Source: Bacillota bacterium
GTDB lineage: Bacteria > Bacillota > Clostridia > Christensenellales > CAG-138
DNA: 6,381 nt
Assembly: GCA_016288175.1 (NCBI GenBank)
Contig: JAEEYN010000076.1
Location: 1 to 6,381 of the forward strand
Reading direction: 5' to 3'
The position numbers and the translations under genes were made by a program. The notes under the pieces were generated by a model that worked only from the letters and a program-made list of their open reading frames with translations, was not told where the DNA came from and made no database searches. Below, piece after piece: positions 1 through 5,932 of this stretch (its first letter is position 1; each line of letters begins with the position of its first letter).

Positions 1-262
1 GAAAGATTGCCGAGCACAGTTCACGGGCTGCATCCTGAACCAGGTCAGAACAATGCCGGGTGAGCGCCGCACGGTCGTCGGCCAGGGCGGTTACGGCAGA
101 TACGGCCACTATGGACGGTATGGCCGCTACGGCAGATACGGCCGCTACAGCAATTACGGCCGCTACGGCAACTACGGCAAATACGGTGCTTACGGCTATT
201 ACGGACACTATGCCGAACAGCCGGCAGAACAACCGGATGACGGGGAGAATCCGGAGGAGTGA
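1..262 (+). CDS. C-terminal end of a BY-kinase with Gly-x-Tyr tail (5' partial)
   Basis: Only the last 86 codons are visible, read from base 2 to the TGA at 260-262; the gene starts before the window. The first visible residues include FTGCILNQV, which matches the VGCILNAG segment just before the tail of the next gene, so this is very probably the end of a second BY-kinase of the CpsD/CapB/Wzc type. These ATP-dependent kinases autophosphorylate a C-terminal tyrosine cluster and govern polysaccharide chain length and export from the membrane. The tail has 15 tyrosines, 14 of them exactly three residues apart (GRY, GHY, GNY, GKY), followed by an acidic end (AEQPAEQPDDGENPEE). The ATG at 53 is internal and not a real start. 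Whether the missing part carries a membrane domain cannot be seen. The stop lies 9 nt before the next start, so the two genes are probably cotranscribed. Confidence 0.82.
   Translation, partial: KDCRAQFTGCILNQVRTMPGERRTVVGQGGYGRYGHYGRYGRYGRYGRYSNYGRYGNYGKYGAYGYYGHYAEQPAEQPDDGENPEE
86..211 (+). repeat. 9-bp coding repeat for (Gly-x-Tyr)n tail
   Basis: This is a degenerate 9-bp in-frame repeat of the form GGC-nnn-TAC, about 14 units long, encoding Gly-x-Tyr. The variable codon is mostly Arg, otherwise His, Asn, Lys, Ala or Tyr. Four of the 15 tyrosine codons are TAT and the glycine codons vary (GGC, GGT, GGA), so the units have diverged at synonymous positions. The repeat is explained by the protein tail and is not an intergenic or CRISPR element. 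Confidence 0.85.
253..259 (+). promoter_or_regulatory. Ribosome binding site inside the end of the upstream kinase
   Basis: GGAGGAG lies within the last codons of the first kinase and ends 12 nt before the ATG at 272. The spacing is slightly long, but this is the only good Shine-Dalgarno match, and it supports 272 as the start and coupled translation of the two kinases. Confidence 0.6.
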
Positions 263-271
263 TAAACGCTT

Positions 272-1822
272 ATGAGTGAAACTGCAGCAAATACCAATCA
301 GGAACCGAAAAAACAGGATCTTATTGCTATTGCGAGAGATTTTCTCTATAGCCTTAAGCGTCTCTGGTGGGTCGTGCTCCTTTTAACAGCACTATTCGGC
401 GGCATACTGTATTACAGAAAGAGCGTAAATTTCTATCCTCAGTTTGTTCTGGAGAGAACATATGCTGTTGAGCTTGTGAACGGCGGCTCATATGCGAACA
501 GGAATACTGCCGAACAGATGGGTAAAATATTCCCTTCTATCACAACAAGCGGCGCTCTTTCCGACATCATTTCCGATGAGCTCGGAACATCCGGCGTCCC
601 CGGAAGCATCAAAGTCAGCTGCATCAGCGGCACAAACCTTCTGACGATAACCGTCAGTTCGGCAGCTCCCGCAACCGCTGAGAAGATCATGAACTCCGTT
701 GTAAAGAATTATCCGGAAGTCGCACAGTATGTTGTCGGTCAGACCAAGCTGATCGATGTTGACGTTAACGGCAAACCTGTTGCAACGGGCAAGACGACTG
801 TCGTCCGCGGATCGCTCCGCACCGGCGCTCTGATCGGATTTGCGCTCGGCATGCTGATAGTCATCATTCGCTCCGTCGCTTTCAGAACTATCCGCAGCGA
901 GAGTGAACTCCATTCGGTCCTCAATCTTTCCTGCCTCGGAACACTGCCTGCATGCCGCAGCAAAGACCGCAAGAAGAGCGAACGTCACGAGATCAACATC
1001 CTCTTCGACAGCAATAGAAGCAGCTATATCGAGTCCATGCGTCTGATAAGGACAAGGCTTGAAAGACAGCTGAGCGGCCGTCAGGTACTCATGGTAACAA
1101 GCTCCGTTGCCGGCGAAGGTAAATCGACCGTTGCGGCGAACCTTGCGATTTCTATGGCACTGAAAGGAAAGAGAGTCATCCTTGTAGACTGCGACCTCAG
1201 AAATCCGACCGTCAGTAAGATCTTTAACCTTAAGGAATCTTATCCCGGCTTGATTTCCGTGATCAAAGGCAAGTCAAGTATCGACGATGCGCTTGTTCGG
1301 ATCGAAAACGACAAACTCTCAAACGGCATAACGCTTCTTCCCGGCGCGGATGTAAAATCGCGTCACGTAGAGCTTCTCAGCAGTGAAGAAATGGGACATG
1401 TCGTTGAAGCGCTGCGCACCAAAGCGGATGTTGTTATTCTGGATACTCCGCCTTCGGCAGTGCTTGTTGACGCAATGATGCTCGTCAAATACGTCGATGC
1501 AATCGCTTATGTAATCATGAGCGACTATGCACGCCGCCGCAGCATTATAGACGGTGTTGAAGAACTTTCAACAAGCTCGGCGCCAATCGTAGGATGCATT
1601 CTGAACGCAGGAAAGACTCATTCCGGGAGATACGGCGGTTACTACGGCTATTACGGCAAATACGGCCGCTACGGTTATGGCTACGGACGTTACGGTTACG
1701 GCCGCTACGGCTATGGCTACAGCCACTACGGCGGTTACGGATATGGCGGATATGAATCTGCGGGGGATTCCTCCGATAGCAAGCGAAGCAAGTCGAAGAA
1801 AAAGCGTTCGAAGGGCAAGTAA
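272..1822 (+). CDS. Wzz-like membrane module fused to tyrosine kinase (polysaccharide co-polymerase)
   Basis: The 516-residue protein is predicted to sit in the cytoplasmic membrane, control polysaccharide chain length and autophosphorylate on tyrosine. Seen: a membrane segment at about 31-48, an extracytoplasmic stretch at 49-184, a second membrane segment at about 185-204, then the cytoplasmic kinase. The kinase has an ExxRxxR motif (E254, R257, R260; an oligomer-contact motif in BY-kinases), Walker A SSVAGEGKST with K284, Walker A' ILVDCDLRNP (D306, D308) and Walker B VVILDTPPS (D391). A Tyr-rich tail at 451-494 holds 18 tyrosines, and the last 13 residues are strongly basic (KRSKSKKKRSKGK). 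In Gram-positives the two modules are usually separate proteins; fusion is the Wzc-like arrangement, but this version is much shorter than Wzc. The proline-rich motif usual before the second Wzz membrane segment is not evident. All three nucleotide motifs are intact, so it should be active. Start supported by GGAGGAG at 253-259. Confidence 0.93.
   Translation: MSETAANTNQEPKKQDLIAIARDFLYSLKRLWWVVLLLTALFGGILYYRKSVNFYPQFVLERTYAVELVNGGSYANRNTAEQMGKIFPSITTSGALSDIISDELGTSGVPGSIKVSCISGTNLLTITVSSAAPATAEKIMNSVVKNYPEVAQYVVGQTKLIDVDVNGKPVATGKTTVVRGSLRTGALIGFALGMLIVIIRSVAFRTIRSESELHSVLNLSCLGTLPACRSKDRKKSERHEINILFDSNRSSYIESMRLIRTRLERQLSGRQVLMVTSSVAGEGKSTVAANLAISMALKGKRVILVDCDLRNPTVSKIFNLKESYPGLISVIKGKSSIDDALVRIENDKLSNGITLLPGADVKSRHVELLSSEEMGHVVEALRTKADVVILDTPPSAVLVDAMMLVKYVDAIAYVIMSDYARRRSIIDGVEELSTSSAPIVGCILNAGKTHSGRYGGYYGYYGKYGRYGYGYGRYGYGRYGYGYSHYGGYGYGGYESAGDSSDSKRSKSKKKRSKGK
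1622..1753 (+). repeat. Coding repeat for Tyr/Gly-rich kinase tail
   Basis: Low-complexity in-frame repeat encoding residues 451-494 of the kinase, mixing Gly-x-Tyr with Gly-Tyr units, giving 18 tyrosines in 44 residues. Thirteen codons are TAC and five TAT. It shares short identical runs with the repeat at 86-211, the longest I found being the 16 bases TTACGGCCGCTACGGC at 154-169 and 1696-1711. Both tails are probable multi-site autophosphorylation substrates, as known for BY-kinase tyrosine clusters. Confidence 0.85.
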
Positions 1823-1849
1823 TCTCCTCGCGAAGTACTTAATCAGAAG

Positions 1850-1871
1850 AACAATGATGATAAGCATTGTT
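1850..1871 (+). other. Small imperfectly placed hairpin upstream of the sugar transferase
   Basis: AACAATG at 1850-1856 and CATTGTT at 1865-1871 are perfect 7-base inverted repeats around an 8-base loop, in the 63-nt gap between the kinase and the sugar transferase. The stem is AT-rich and not followed by a T run, so it is not a convincing terminator. It could be a weak mRNA structure affecting translation of the next gene, or chance. Confidence 0.3.
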
Positions 1872-1885
1872 TGGGGATCAACGCA

Positions 1886-2557
1886 ATGAGCAAAAGCAAT
1901 ACAGTTAAAACGAAGAAACCCGCAGCGAAGAGGCTGTACAACCGTGTTATCAAGCGGACGATCGATATTTTGATCTCCGTAATAGCGCTTATTGTCCTCA
2001 GCCCAACAATGTTGATTTCCTCGATCCTGATAAAGCTTACTTCAAGAGGTCCTGTGATCTTCAAACAGCAGCGCATTGGCAGAGGTGCGAAGGAGTTCAC
2101 CATCTATAAGTTCCGCACAATGCAGGTCAACAGCGAACACACCGGTTCCGGCGTCTACAGCGACAATAATGATCCGCGCATGACGGGGATCGGTAAGATC
2201 CTTCGGAAAACATCAATTGACGAACTGCCGCAGCTTGTAAACATCCTGAAAGGCGATATGTCACTGATCGGACCCCGTCCGCCGCTGACATACCACCCCT
2301 GGCCGGTTTCGGATTATACTAAGGAACAGCTGAGAATGTTCGAGGTCCGTCCGGGCATCACGGGATGGGCGCAAATACACGGCCGCAAAGACGTTGAATG
2401 GAACAAACGGATCAAGCTCAACATCTGGTATGTGGACCATGTGTCCTTCCTGACGGATGCGAAGATCTTCTTTGTGACTATCGGCAAAGTCTTCACTAAT
2501 GCCGACAATGAAAACAAAGGCGCTACGGCAGCCGATGAGAACAAAAAAGCGGTTTGA
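1886..2557 (+). CDS. Initiating sugar-1-phosphate transferase (bacterial sugar transferase family)
   Basis: The predicted reaction transfers a sugar-1-phosphate from a nucleotide sugar to polyprenyl (undecaprenyl) phosphate on the inner face of the membrane, the first step of repeat-unit synthesis. The protein is 223 residues with one N-terminal hydrophobic segment at about 26-50 containing Ser39-Pro40, typical of the re-entrant helix of small monotopic enzymes (PglC type) rather than the large WcaJ/WbaP type with extra membrane spans. Family motifs are intact: GPVIFKQQRIGR (55-66), YKFRTM (74-79), DPRMTGIGKILRKTSIDELP (97-116) with the catalytic Asp-Glu pair D112-E113, SLIGPRPPL (126-134) and RPGITGWAQI (155-164). 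The sugar cannot be read from sequence. I chose the ATG at 1886, preceded by GGGG at 1873-1876 nine bases upstream; an in-frame TTG at 1871 would add five residues and has no better site. The hydrophilic C-terminal tail (about 204-223) is not family-conserved. Confidence 0.93.
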   Translation: MSKSNTVKTKKPAAKRLYNRVIKRTIDILISVIALIVLSPTMLISSILIKLTSRGPVIFKQQRIGRGAKEFTIYKFRTMQVNSEHTGSGVYSDNNDPRMTGIGKILRKTSIDELPQLVNILKGDMSLIGPRPPLTYHPWPVSDYTKEQLRMFEVRPGITGWAQIHGRKDVEWNKRIKLNIWYVDHVSFLTDAKIFFVTIGKVFTNADNENKGATAADENKKAV

Positions 2558-2567
2558 CAGAAAGGCT

Positions 2568-2575
2568 GAGGAGGT
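2568..2575 (+). promoter_or_regulatory. Strong ribosome binding site of the aldolase homologue
   Basis: GAGGAGGT is a near-perfect Shine-Dalgarno sequence 5 nt before the ATG at 2581, the strongest one in the window. It fixes the start and suggests efficient, independent translation of this gene. Confidence 0.8.
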
Positions 2576-2580
2576 AAAGA

Positions 2581-3417
2581 ATGCTTAAACTCATGTACAT
2601 TACAAATCGGCCGGAGATCGCGCAGATTGCTGAATCCGCGGGTGTAGACCGCATATTCGTGGATATGGAATACATCGGCAAGGATGCGAGGCAGAAAGGA
2701 CTTGACACGGTGAAATCGCACCACACGGTCAGCGATGTTACTGCTGTCAAGCAAGCTGTTGAACACGCCCAGGTCTTGGTTCGTGTAAATCCGATCCATG
2801 ACGCACTGTCCGATTACTTCTCATCGGAAGACGAGATCAACGCCGTTATAGAAGCCGGTGCGGACATCGTGATGCTTCCTTTCTTTAAAACCGCGGAAGA
2901 GGTCCGAAGATTCCTCAATATTGTTAACGGCAGGGTAAGGACAATGCTTCTTCTTGAAACACCGGAAGCTGTGGATTGCCTTGATCAGATCATTTCGATC
3001 CCCGGAATTGATGAGATCCATATCGGCCTTAACGATCTCGGTATAGGATACGGACGGCGGTTCATGTTCGAACTTCTCGCTGACGGTACCGTTGAGCAGC
3101 TTTGCTTCAGATTACGCAAAAAAGGTATTCCTTTCGGCTTCGGAGGGATCGCTTCGATCGGCAAAGGCATGCTTCCATCGGAGTACATAATCAAAGAGCA
3201 TTATCGCCTCGGTTCAAGCTTTGTTATCCTTTCGAGAAGTTTTTGCGATGTTGCGAAACTGCATCATATCGGTATGATCAACGCAACATTCCTGCGTGGT
3301 GTGCGCGAGATCCGCGACCTTGAACGCGAATGCGAAAAGCACAGCAGCTTCTTCTATAAAAACGAGCAGGAACTTACACGAATCGTTGACCGAATCAGCA
3401 GGGGAATGGAAGAATGA
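2581..3417 (+). CDS. HpcH/HpaI-type aldolase (citrate lyase beta-like) family protein
   Basis: The 278-residue TIM-barrel protein belongs to the HpcH/HpaI family, whose members make or split C-C bonds between pyruvate (or an acyl-CoA enolate) and an aldehyde using a divalent metal. Seen: VDMEY (27-31) at the family's DxE-H position, VRVNP (67-71) with R68 as the likely enolate-stabilising Arg, EAGADIVMLPFF (91-102), LLLETPEAV (123-131) with metal ligand candidate E126, and IGLNDLGIGYG (148-158) with metal ligand candidate D152. The histidine normally following the first acidic motif of HpaI-type class II aldolases appears to be Tyr31, so substrate or chemistry may differ. The C-terminal part (about 225-278) is charged and probably helical. 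Its stop overlaps the next start by 4 nt (ATGA), linking it closely to the dehydrogenase. The natural substrate is unknown; its position in a polysaccharide operon suggests it makes a precursor for a polymer substituent rather than serving catabolism. Confidence 0.8.
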   Translation: MLKLMYITNRPEIAQIAESAGVDRIFVDMEYIGKDARQKGLDTVKSHHTVSDVTAVKQAVEHAQVLVRVNPIHDALSDYFSSEDEINAVIEAGADIVMLPFFKTAEEVRRFLNIVNGRVRTMLLLETPEAVDCLDQIISIPGIDEIHIGLNDLGIGYGRRFMFELLADGTVEQLCFRLRKKGIPFGFGGIASIGKGMLPSEYIIKEHYRLGSSFVILSRSFCDVAKLHHIGMINATFLRGVREIRDLERECEKHSSFFYKNEQELTRIVDRISRGMEE

Positions 3418-4307
3418 ATCTGCTGATAACAGGCGCATGGCCGGACGCAAAGAATCAGCTCGCACAGGTCGAAGCTCTGGGTCATAACGTTGTTTTCATG
3501 CAAACGGAAAAAGACGGTCTTCCGTGTGAGCCGGAATGGATCGAAGGCGTTGTTTGCAATGGGCTGTTTCTGCATCATCCGATAAGTCAGTTCAAAAACC
3601 TGAGATTTATTCAGCTGACGAGCGCCGGATATGATCGCGTGGATATGGATTATGTGCGCGAGCACAGCATTGAGATCCATAATGCAAAGGGAGTCTACAG
3701 CATCCCGATGGCTGAATTCGCCGTATGCGGCGTGCTGTCGATATATAAACAGATGCGATCCTTTTTCCGCAATCAGGATTCGCATGCATGGGAAAAGAAT
3801 CGCGGCTTAAAGGAGCTCTTCGGAAAGACCGCAACGATCGTCGGCTGCGGCAGCGTCGGTACGGAATGCGCAAAGCGCTTCAGGGCTTTCGGATGCAGGA
3901 TCGAAGGAATAAACAGGTCAAATAGATCCGATGAAGCTTATGACAGGATCCAAACGTCAGATAAGCTAGATGAAATCCTGCCTGTATCGGATGTACTGAT
4001 CCTTGCTGTTCCTCTGACTTCCGATACAGAGAAGCTTATTGATCGCAAACGTCTTGAACTCCTGCCGGAAAACGCTGTTATCGTCAATATTTCCCGCGGA
4101 AAGATCATTGACGAGACCGCACTGGCCGAGCTCTTGAAAAGCGGTCGTATTGCAGGAGCGGTTCTTGACGTATTTGAGAATGAACCGCTTACTGAGGATT
4201 CGCCCATATGGAGTGTACCAAACCTTATAGCCACGCCCCATAACAGCTTCGTGAGCGAAGGAAACGCGCGAAGACTTAACGATGTCGTTATGTCAAAGTT
4301 GATTTAA
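3414..4307 (+). CDS. D-2-hydroxyacid dehydrogenase, NAD(P)-dependent
   Basis: The 297-residue protein is of the D-isomer specific 2-hydroxyacid dehydrogenase family (D-lactate, phosphoglycerate and glyoxylate/hydroxypyruvate reductases), cytoplasmic, interconverting 2-oxo acids and D-2-hydroxy acids. Seen: substrate-domain motif TSAGYDRVD (69-77), nucleotide-binding GCGSVG (144-149), and the expected catalytic set R228 in NISRGKIID, E257 in DVFENEP and H276 in ATPHNS. The 29-residue spacing from Arg to Glu matches family enzymes. After the second strand of the nucleotide fold the sequence is INRSNRS (166-172), with Arg/Ser where NAD enzymes usually have Asp; this resembles NADP-preferring members such as GhrA, so NADPH use in the reductive direction is likely. 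It starts at an ATG overlapping the aldolase stop, with AGGGGA 8 nt upstream, implying coupled translation and a shared pathway. It is slightly shorter than the usual 310-330 residues. Confidence 0.88.
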   Translation: MNLLITGAWPDAKNQLAQVEALGHNVVFMQTEKDGLPCEPEWIEGVVCNGLFLHHPISQFKNLRFIQLTSAGYDRVDMDYVREHSIEIHNAKGVYSIPMAEFAVCGVLSIYKQMRSFFRNQDSHAWEKNRGLKELFGKTATIVGCGSVGTECAKRFRAFGCRIEGINRSNRSDEAYDRIQTSDKLDEILPVSDVLILAVPLTSDTEKLIDRKRLELLPENAVIVNISRGKIIDETALAELLKSGRIAGAVLDVFENEPLTEDSPIWSVPNLIATPHNSFVSEGNARRLNDVVMSKLI

Positions 4308-4328
4308 ATCCGAAGAGTATTCAATGAA

Positions 4329-4333
4329 GGGAG
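4329..4333 (+). promoter_or_regulatory. Ribosome binding site of the asparagine-synthase-like gene
   Basis: GGGAG ends 6 nt before the ATG at 4340 and is the only good site in the 32-nt gap after the dehydrogenase. It supports 4340 as the start, which matters because no Cys2 follows this Met. Confidence 0.65.
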
Positions 4334-4339
4334 AATAAA

Positions 4340-5920
4340 ATGAATACAAAGCTCAAAGAACAACTTGACGGTAGACCAGAACTGCAAAAGCACCTTTTCG
4401 AGAAAGGTTTTCTGATTACCGATAACGACATAAGCGATATGTCGGTATACCCGTTTTACGGCAATTGGAATAAGCATTCTGTCGGAAGATTCTCAATATT
4501 TGTATATCAGTCTGCTCCGTATTATTCGCATGAAGAAAACGGAACCGTTTACTTCCTTATCGGACATGCTTATGACCCGTTTACGATGGATGCCGACGAG
4601 GAAAATATTCTTAAAACGATAGCCGAACACTCACGTCACGTGCTTGATTGGGATACCGTCAACGAGTTGACGGGCATTTTTACAATGGGTGTTGTTAAGG
4701 ATGATAAGCTTTCTCTCTGGCTCGACGCATCCGGCATGCAGTACGCATGCTATGGAATCGTGCAAGAGAAACTGTACATCTCTTCACATATGCAGCTCAT
4801 CGGTGACATTTGTGAGTTGAAGATTGACAGCTACGTTGAGCGACTGATCAGTTATCGATGGTATAACTATATGATGGGCAATTATATGCCCGGCGATCTT
4901 ACTCGCTTCAAAGAACTTAAGCGCGTGATCCCTAATACTGCCGTGCATTTTGACGGAACAGAACTGCGAGTTGAGCGAATCTATCCTTCGCATGAGATTA
5001 AAATGTGCAGTTCGGAGAAAGAATACAGTGAAATCATCTCGAAAGCATGCAGGATCATGCAGAATACGATGAAGCTGATTCCGATGAAATGGAAGCGTCC
5101 CGCTATCTCGCTGACAGGCGGGATCGACAGTAACACAACTTTTGCTGCAGCGAACGGAGAATATGAAAAATACTCCACATTCAGCTATGTTTCAATGTAC
5201 CGCGAATCGGTGGATGCGGAAAAAGCTGCGCAGATAAGCGAAAGATTCAAAGTACCTCATGCTGTCTACACGATCCCTCAAAACAACGCTGATATTCCTG
5301 ACTATGATTTGTACCGTGCAATACTGCTCCATAATGACGGTGATATTGGCGCATTCTCAGATAGCGATATTCGGAAAAAGATAACACTGATCAGGACCGA
5401 TGTCTGCGATGTTGAAGTAAAATCGTGGATATCTGAAACAGTCCGTGCTTATGCATACAAATACTTTGGGAAAAAGAAATTTCCCAAATCACTGAAACCG
5501 AGGAACTACACCTCGTTGTATAAGATATTTCTTGCTAACAGAAAGCTTGCAAAAGAAACAGACGGCTATTTTGCCGAATACCTGGATAATACAAAGCTGA
5601 AAAGCCATCTGTTCAATTATGACGAGACCGATATCTTTGTATGGGAAATGATGCACGGAGGAAAGTGCGGACTTGATATTGGCGTTATGAAGTCATGCTT
5701 TGATATTACCATCCCGTATAATAACAGGAAACTTCTCGATCTGCTGCTGAGGGTGCCGCTCAGGCAACGCATTTCGGATCAGCTGCATATAGACATGAAA
5801 AAGCAAATGAACCGTGAGCTTTACGACATGAACATTCGGGTTGTCAACTTGAATGAGACCAAGACCCGTAAGAAACTGATCGGATTGTATTATTCGATCA
5901 ACTCTTTCCTTCCGTACTGA
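4340..5920 (+). CDS. Asparagine-synthase-like ATP-dependent enzyme lacking the glutaminase Cys
   Basis: The 526-residue protein has the two-domain plan of asparagine synthetase B. The N-terminal domain (about 35-155) keeps Ntn-fold-like segments such as LTGIFTMGV (110-118) and LWLDASGMQYACYG (126-139), but Met1 is followed by Asn, not the Cys nucleophile, so glutamine hydrolysis is not expected. The C-terminal synthetase domain has an ATP pyrophosphatase loop SLTGGIDS (257-264; usual form SGGxDS) and the typical late segment with IPYNNRKLLDLLLRVP (458-473), equivalent to AsnB's FLDxxV region. The second AsnB nucleotide motif (GxGxDExFGGY) is altered; SETVRAY (365-371) is my best candidate for its counterpart. 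In known relatives, loss of this Cys goes with amide formation from another amine, as in beta-lactam and carbapenam synthetases. Likely role: adenylate a carboxylate and form an amide within the polysaccharide or its precursor. Substrates unknown; inactive or regulatory function is possible. No signal peptide or membrane span seen; cytoplasmic. Confidence 0.82.
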   Translation: MNTKLKEQLDGRPELQKHLFEKGFLITDNDISDMSVYPFYGNWNKHSVGRFSIFVYQSAPYYSHEENGTVYFLIGHAYDPFTMDADEENILKTIAEHSRHVLDWDTVNELTGIFTMGVVKDDKLSLWLDASGMQYACYGIVQEKLYISSHMQLIGDICELKIDSYVERLISYRWYNYMMGNYMPGDLTRFKELKRVIPNTAVHFDGTELRVERIYPSHEIKMCSSEKEYSEIISKACRIMQNTMKLIPMKWKRPAISLTGGIDSNTTFAAANGEYEKYSTFSYVSMYRESVDAEKAAQISERFKVPHAVYTIPQNNADIPDYDLYRAILLHNDGDIGAFSDSDIRKKITLIRTDVCDVEVKSWISETVRAYAYKYFGKKKFPKSLKPRNYTSLYKIFLANRKLAKETDGYFAEYLDNTKLKSHLFNYDETDIFVWEMMHGGKCGLDIGVMKSCFDITIPYNNRKLLDLLLRVPLRQRISDQLHIDMKKQMNRELYDMNIRVVNLNETKTRKKLIGLYYSINSFLPY

Positions 5921-5932
5921 TTAAAGCTGACT

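Noticed and set aside
86..211. Regular short repeats resembling a CRISPR or minisatellite array
   Set aside because: The 9-bp period is in frame, lies inside an open reading frame ending in a stop, and encodes Gly-x-Tyr; there are no spacers.
60..275. Open frame encoding a Thr/Ala-rich 71-residue peptide overlapping the kinase tail
   Set aside because: It is the repeat read in another frame; the frame at base 2 matches the kinase end of the neighbouring gene and so is the real one.
488..988. 166-codon open frame on the minus strand inside the fused kinase gene
   Set aside because: It is antisense to a gene with clear membrane and kinase features, and its translation shows no recognisable domain.
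1850..1871. Rho-independent terminator between the kinase and the sugar transferase
   Set aside because: The stem is only 7 bp and AT-rich, and is followed by TGGGG rather than a T run.
1871..2557. TTG at 1871 as the start of the sugar transferase
   Set aside because: The ATG at 1886 has GGGG nine bases upstream, whereas the TTG lies at the end of a hairpin and has no clear ribosome site.
3354..3785. 143-codon open frame on the minus strand across the aldolase-dehydrogenase junction
   Set aside because: It lies opposite two well-supported genes and shows no recognisable motif.
4340..5920. Ordinary asparagine synthetase or glutamine-dependent amidotransferase
   Set aside because: No Cys at position 2, no other in-frame Met-Cys start, and the GxGxDE motif is not conserved.
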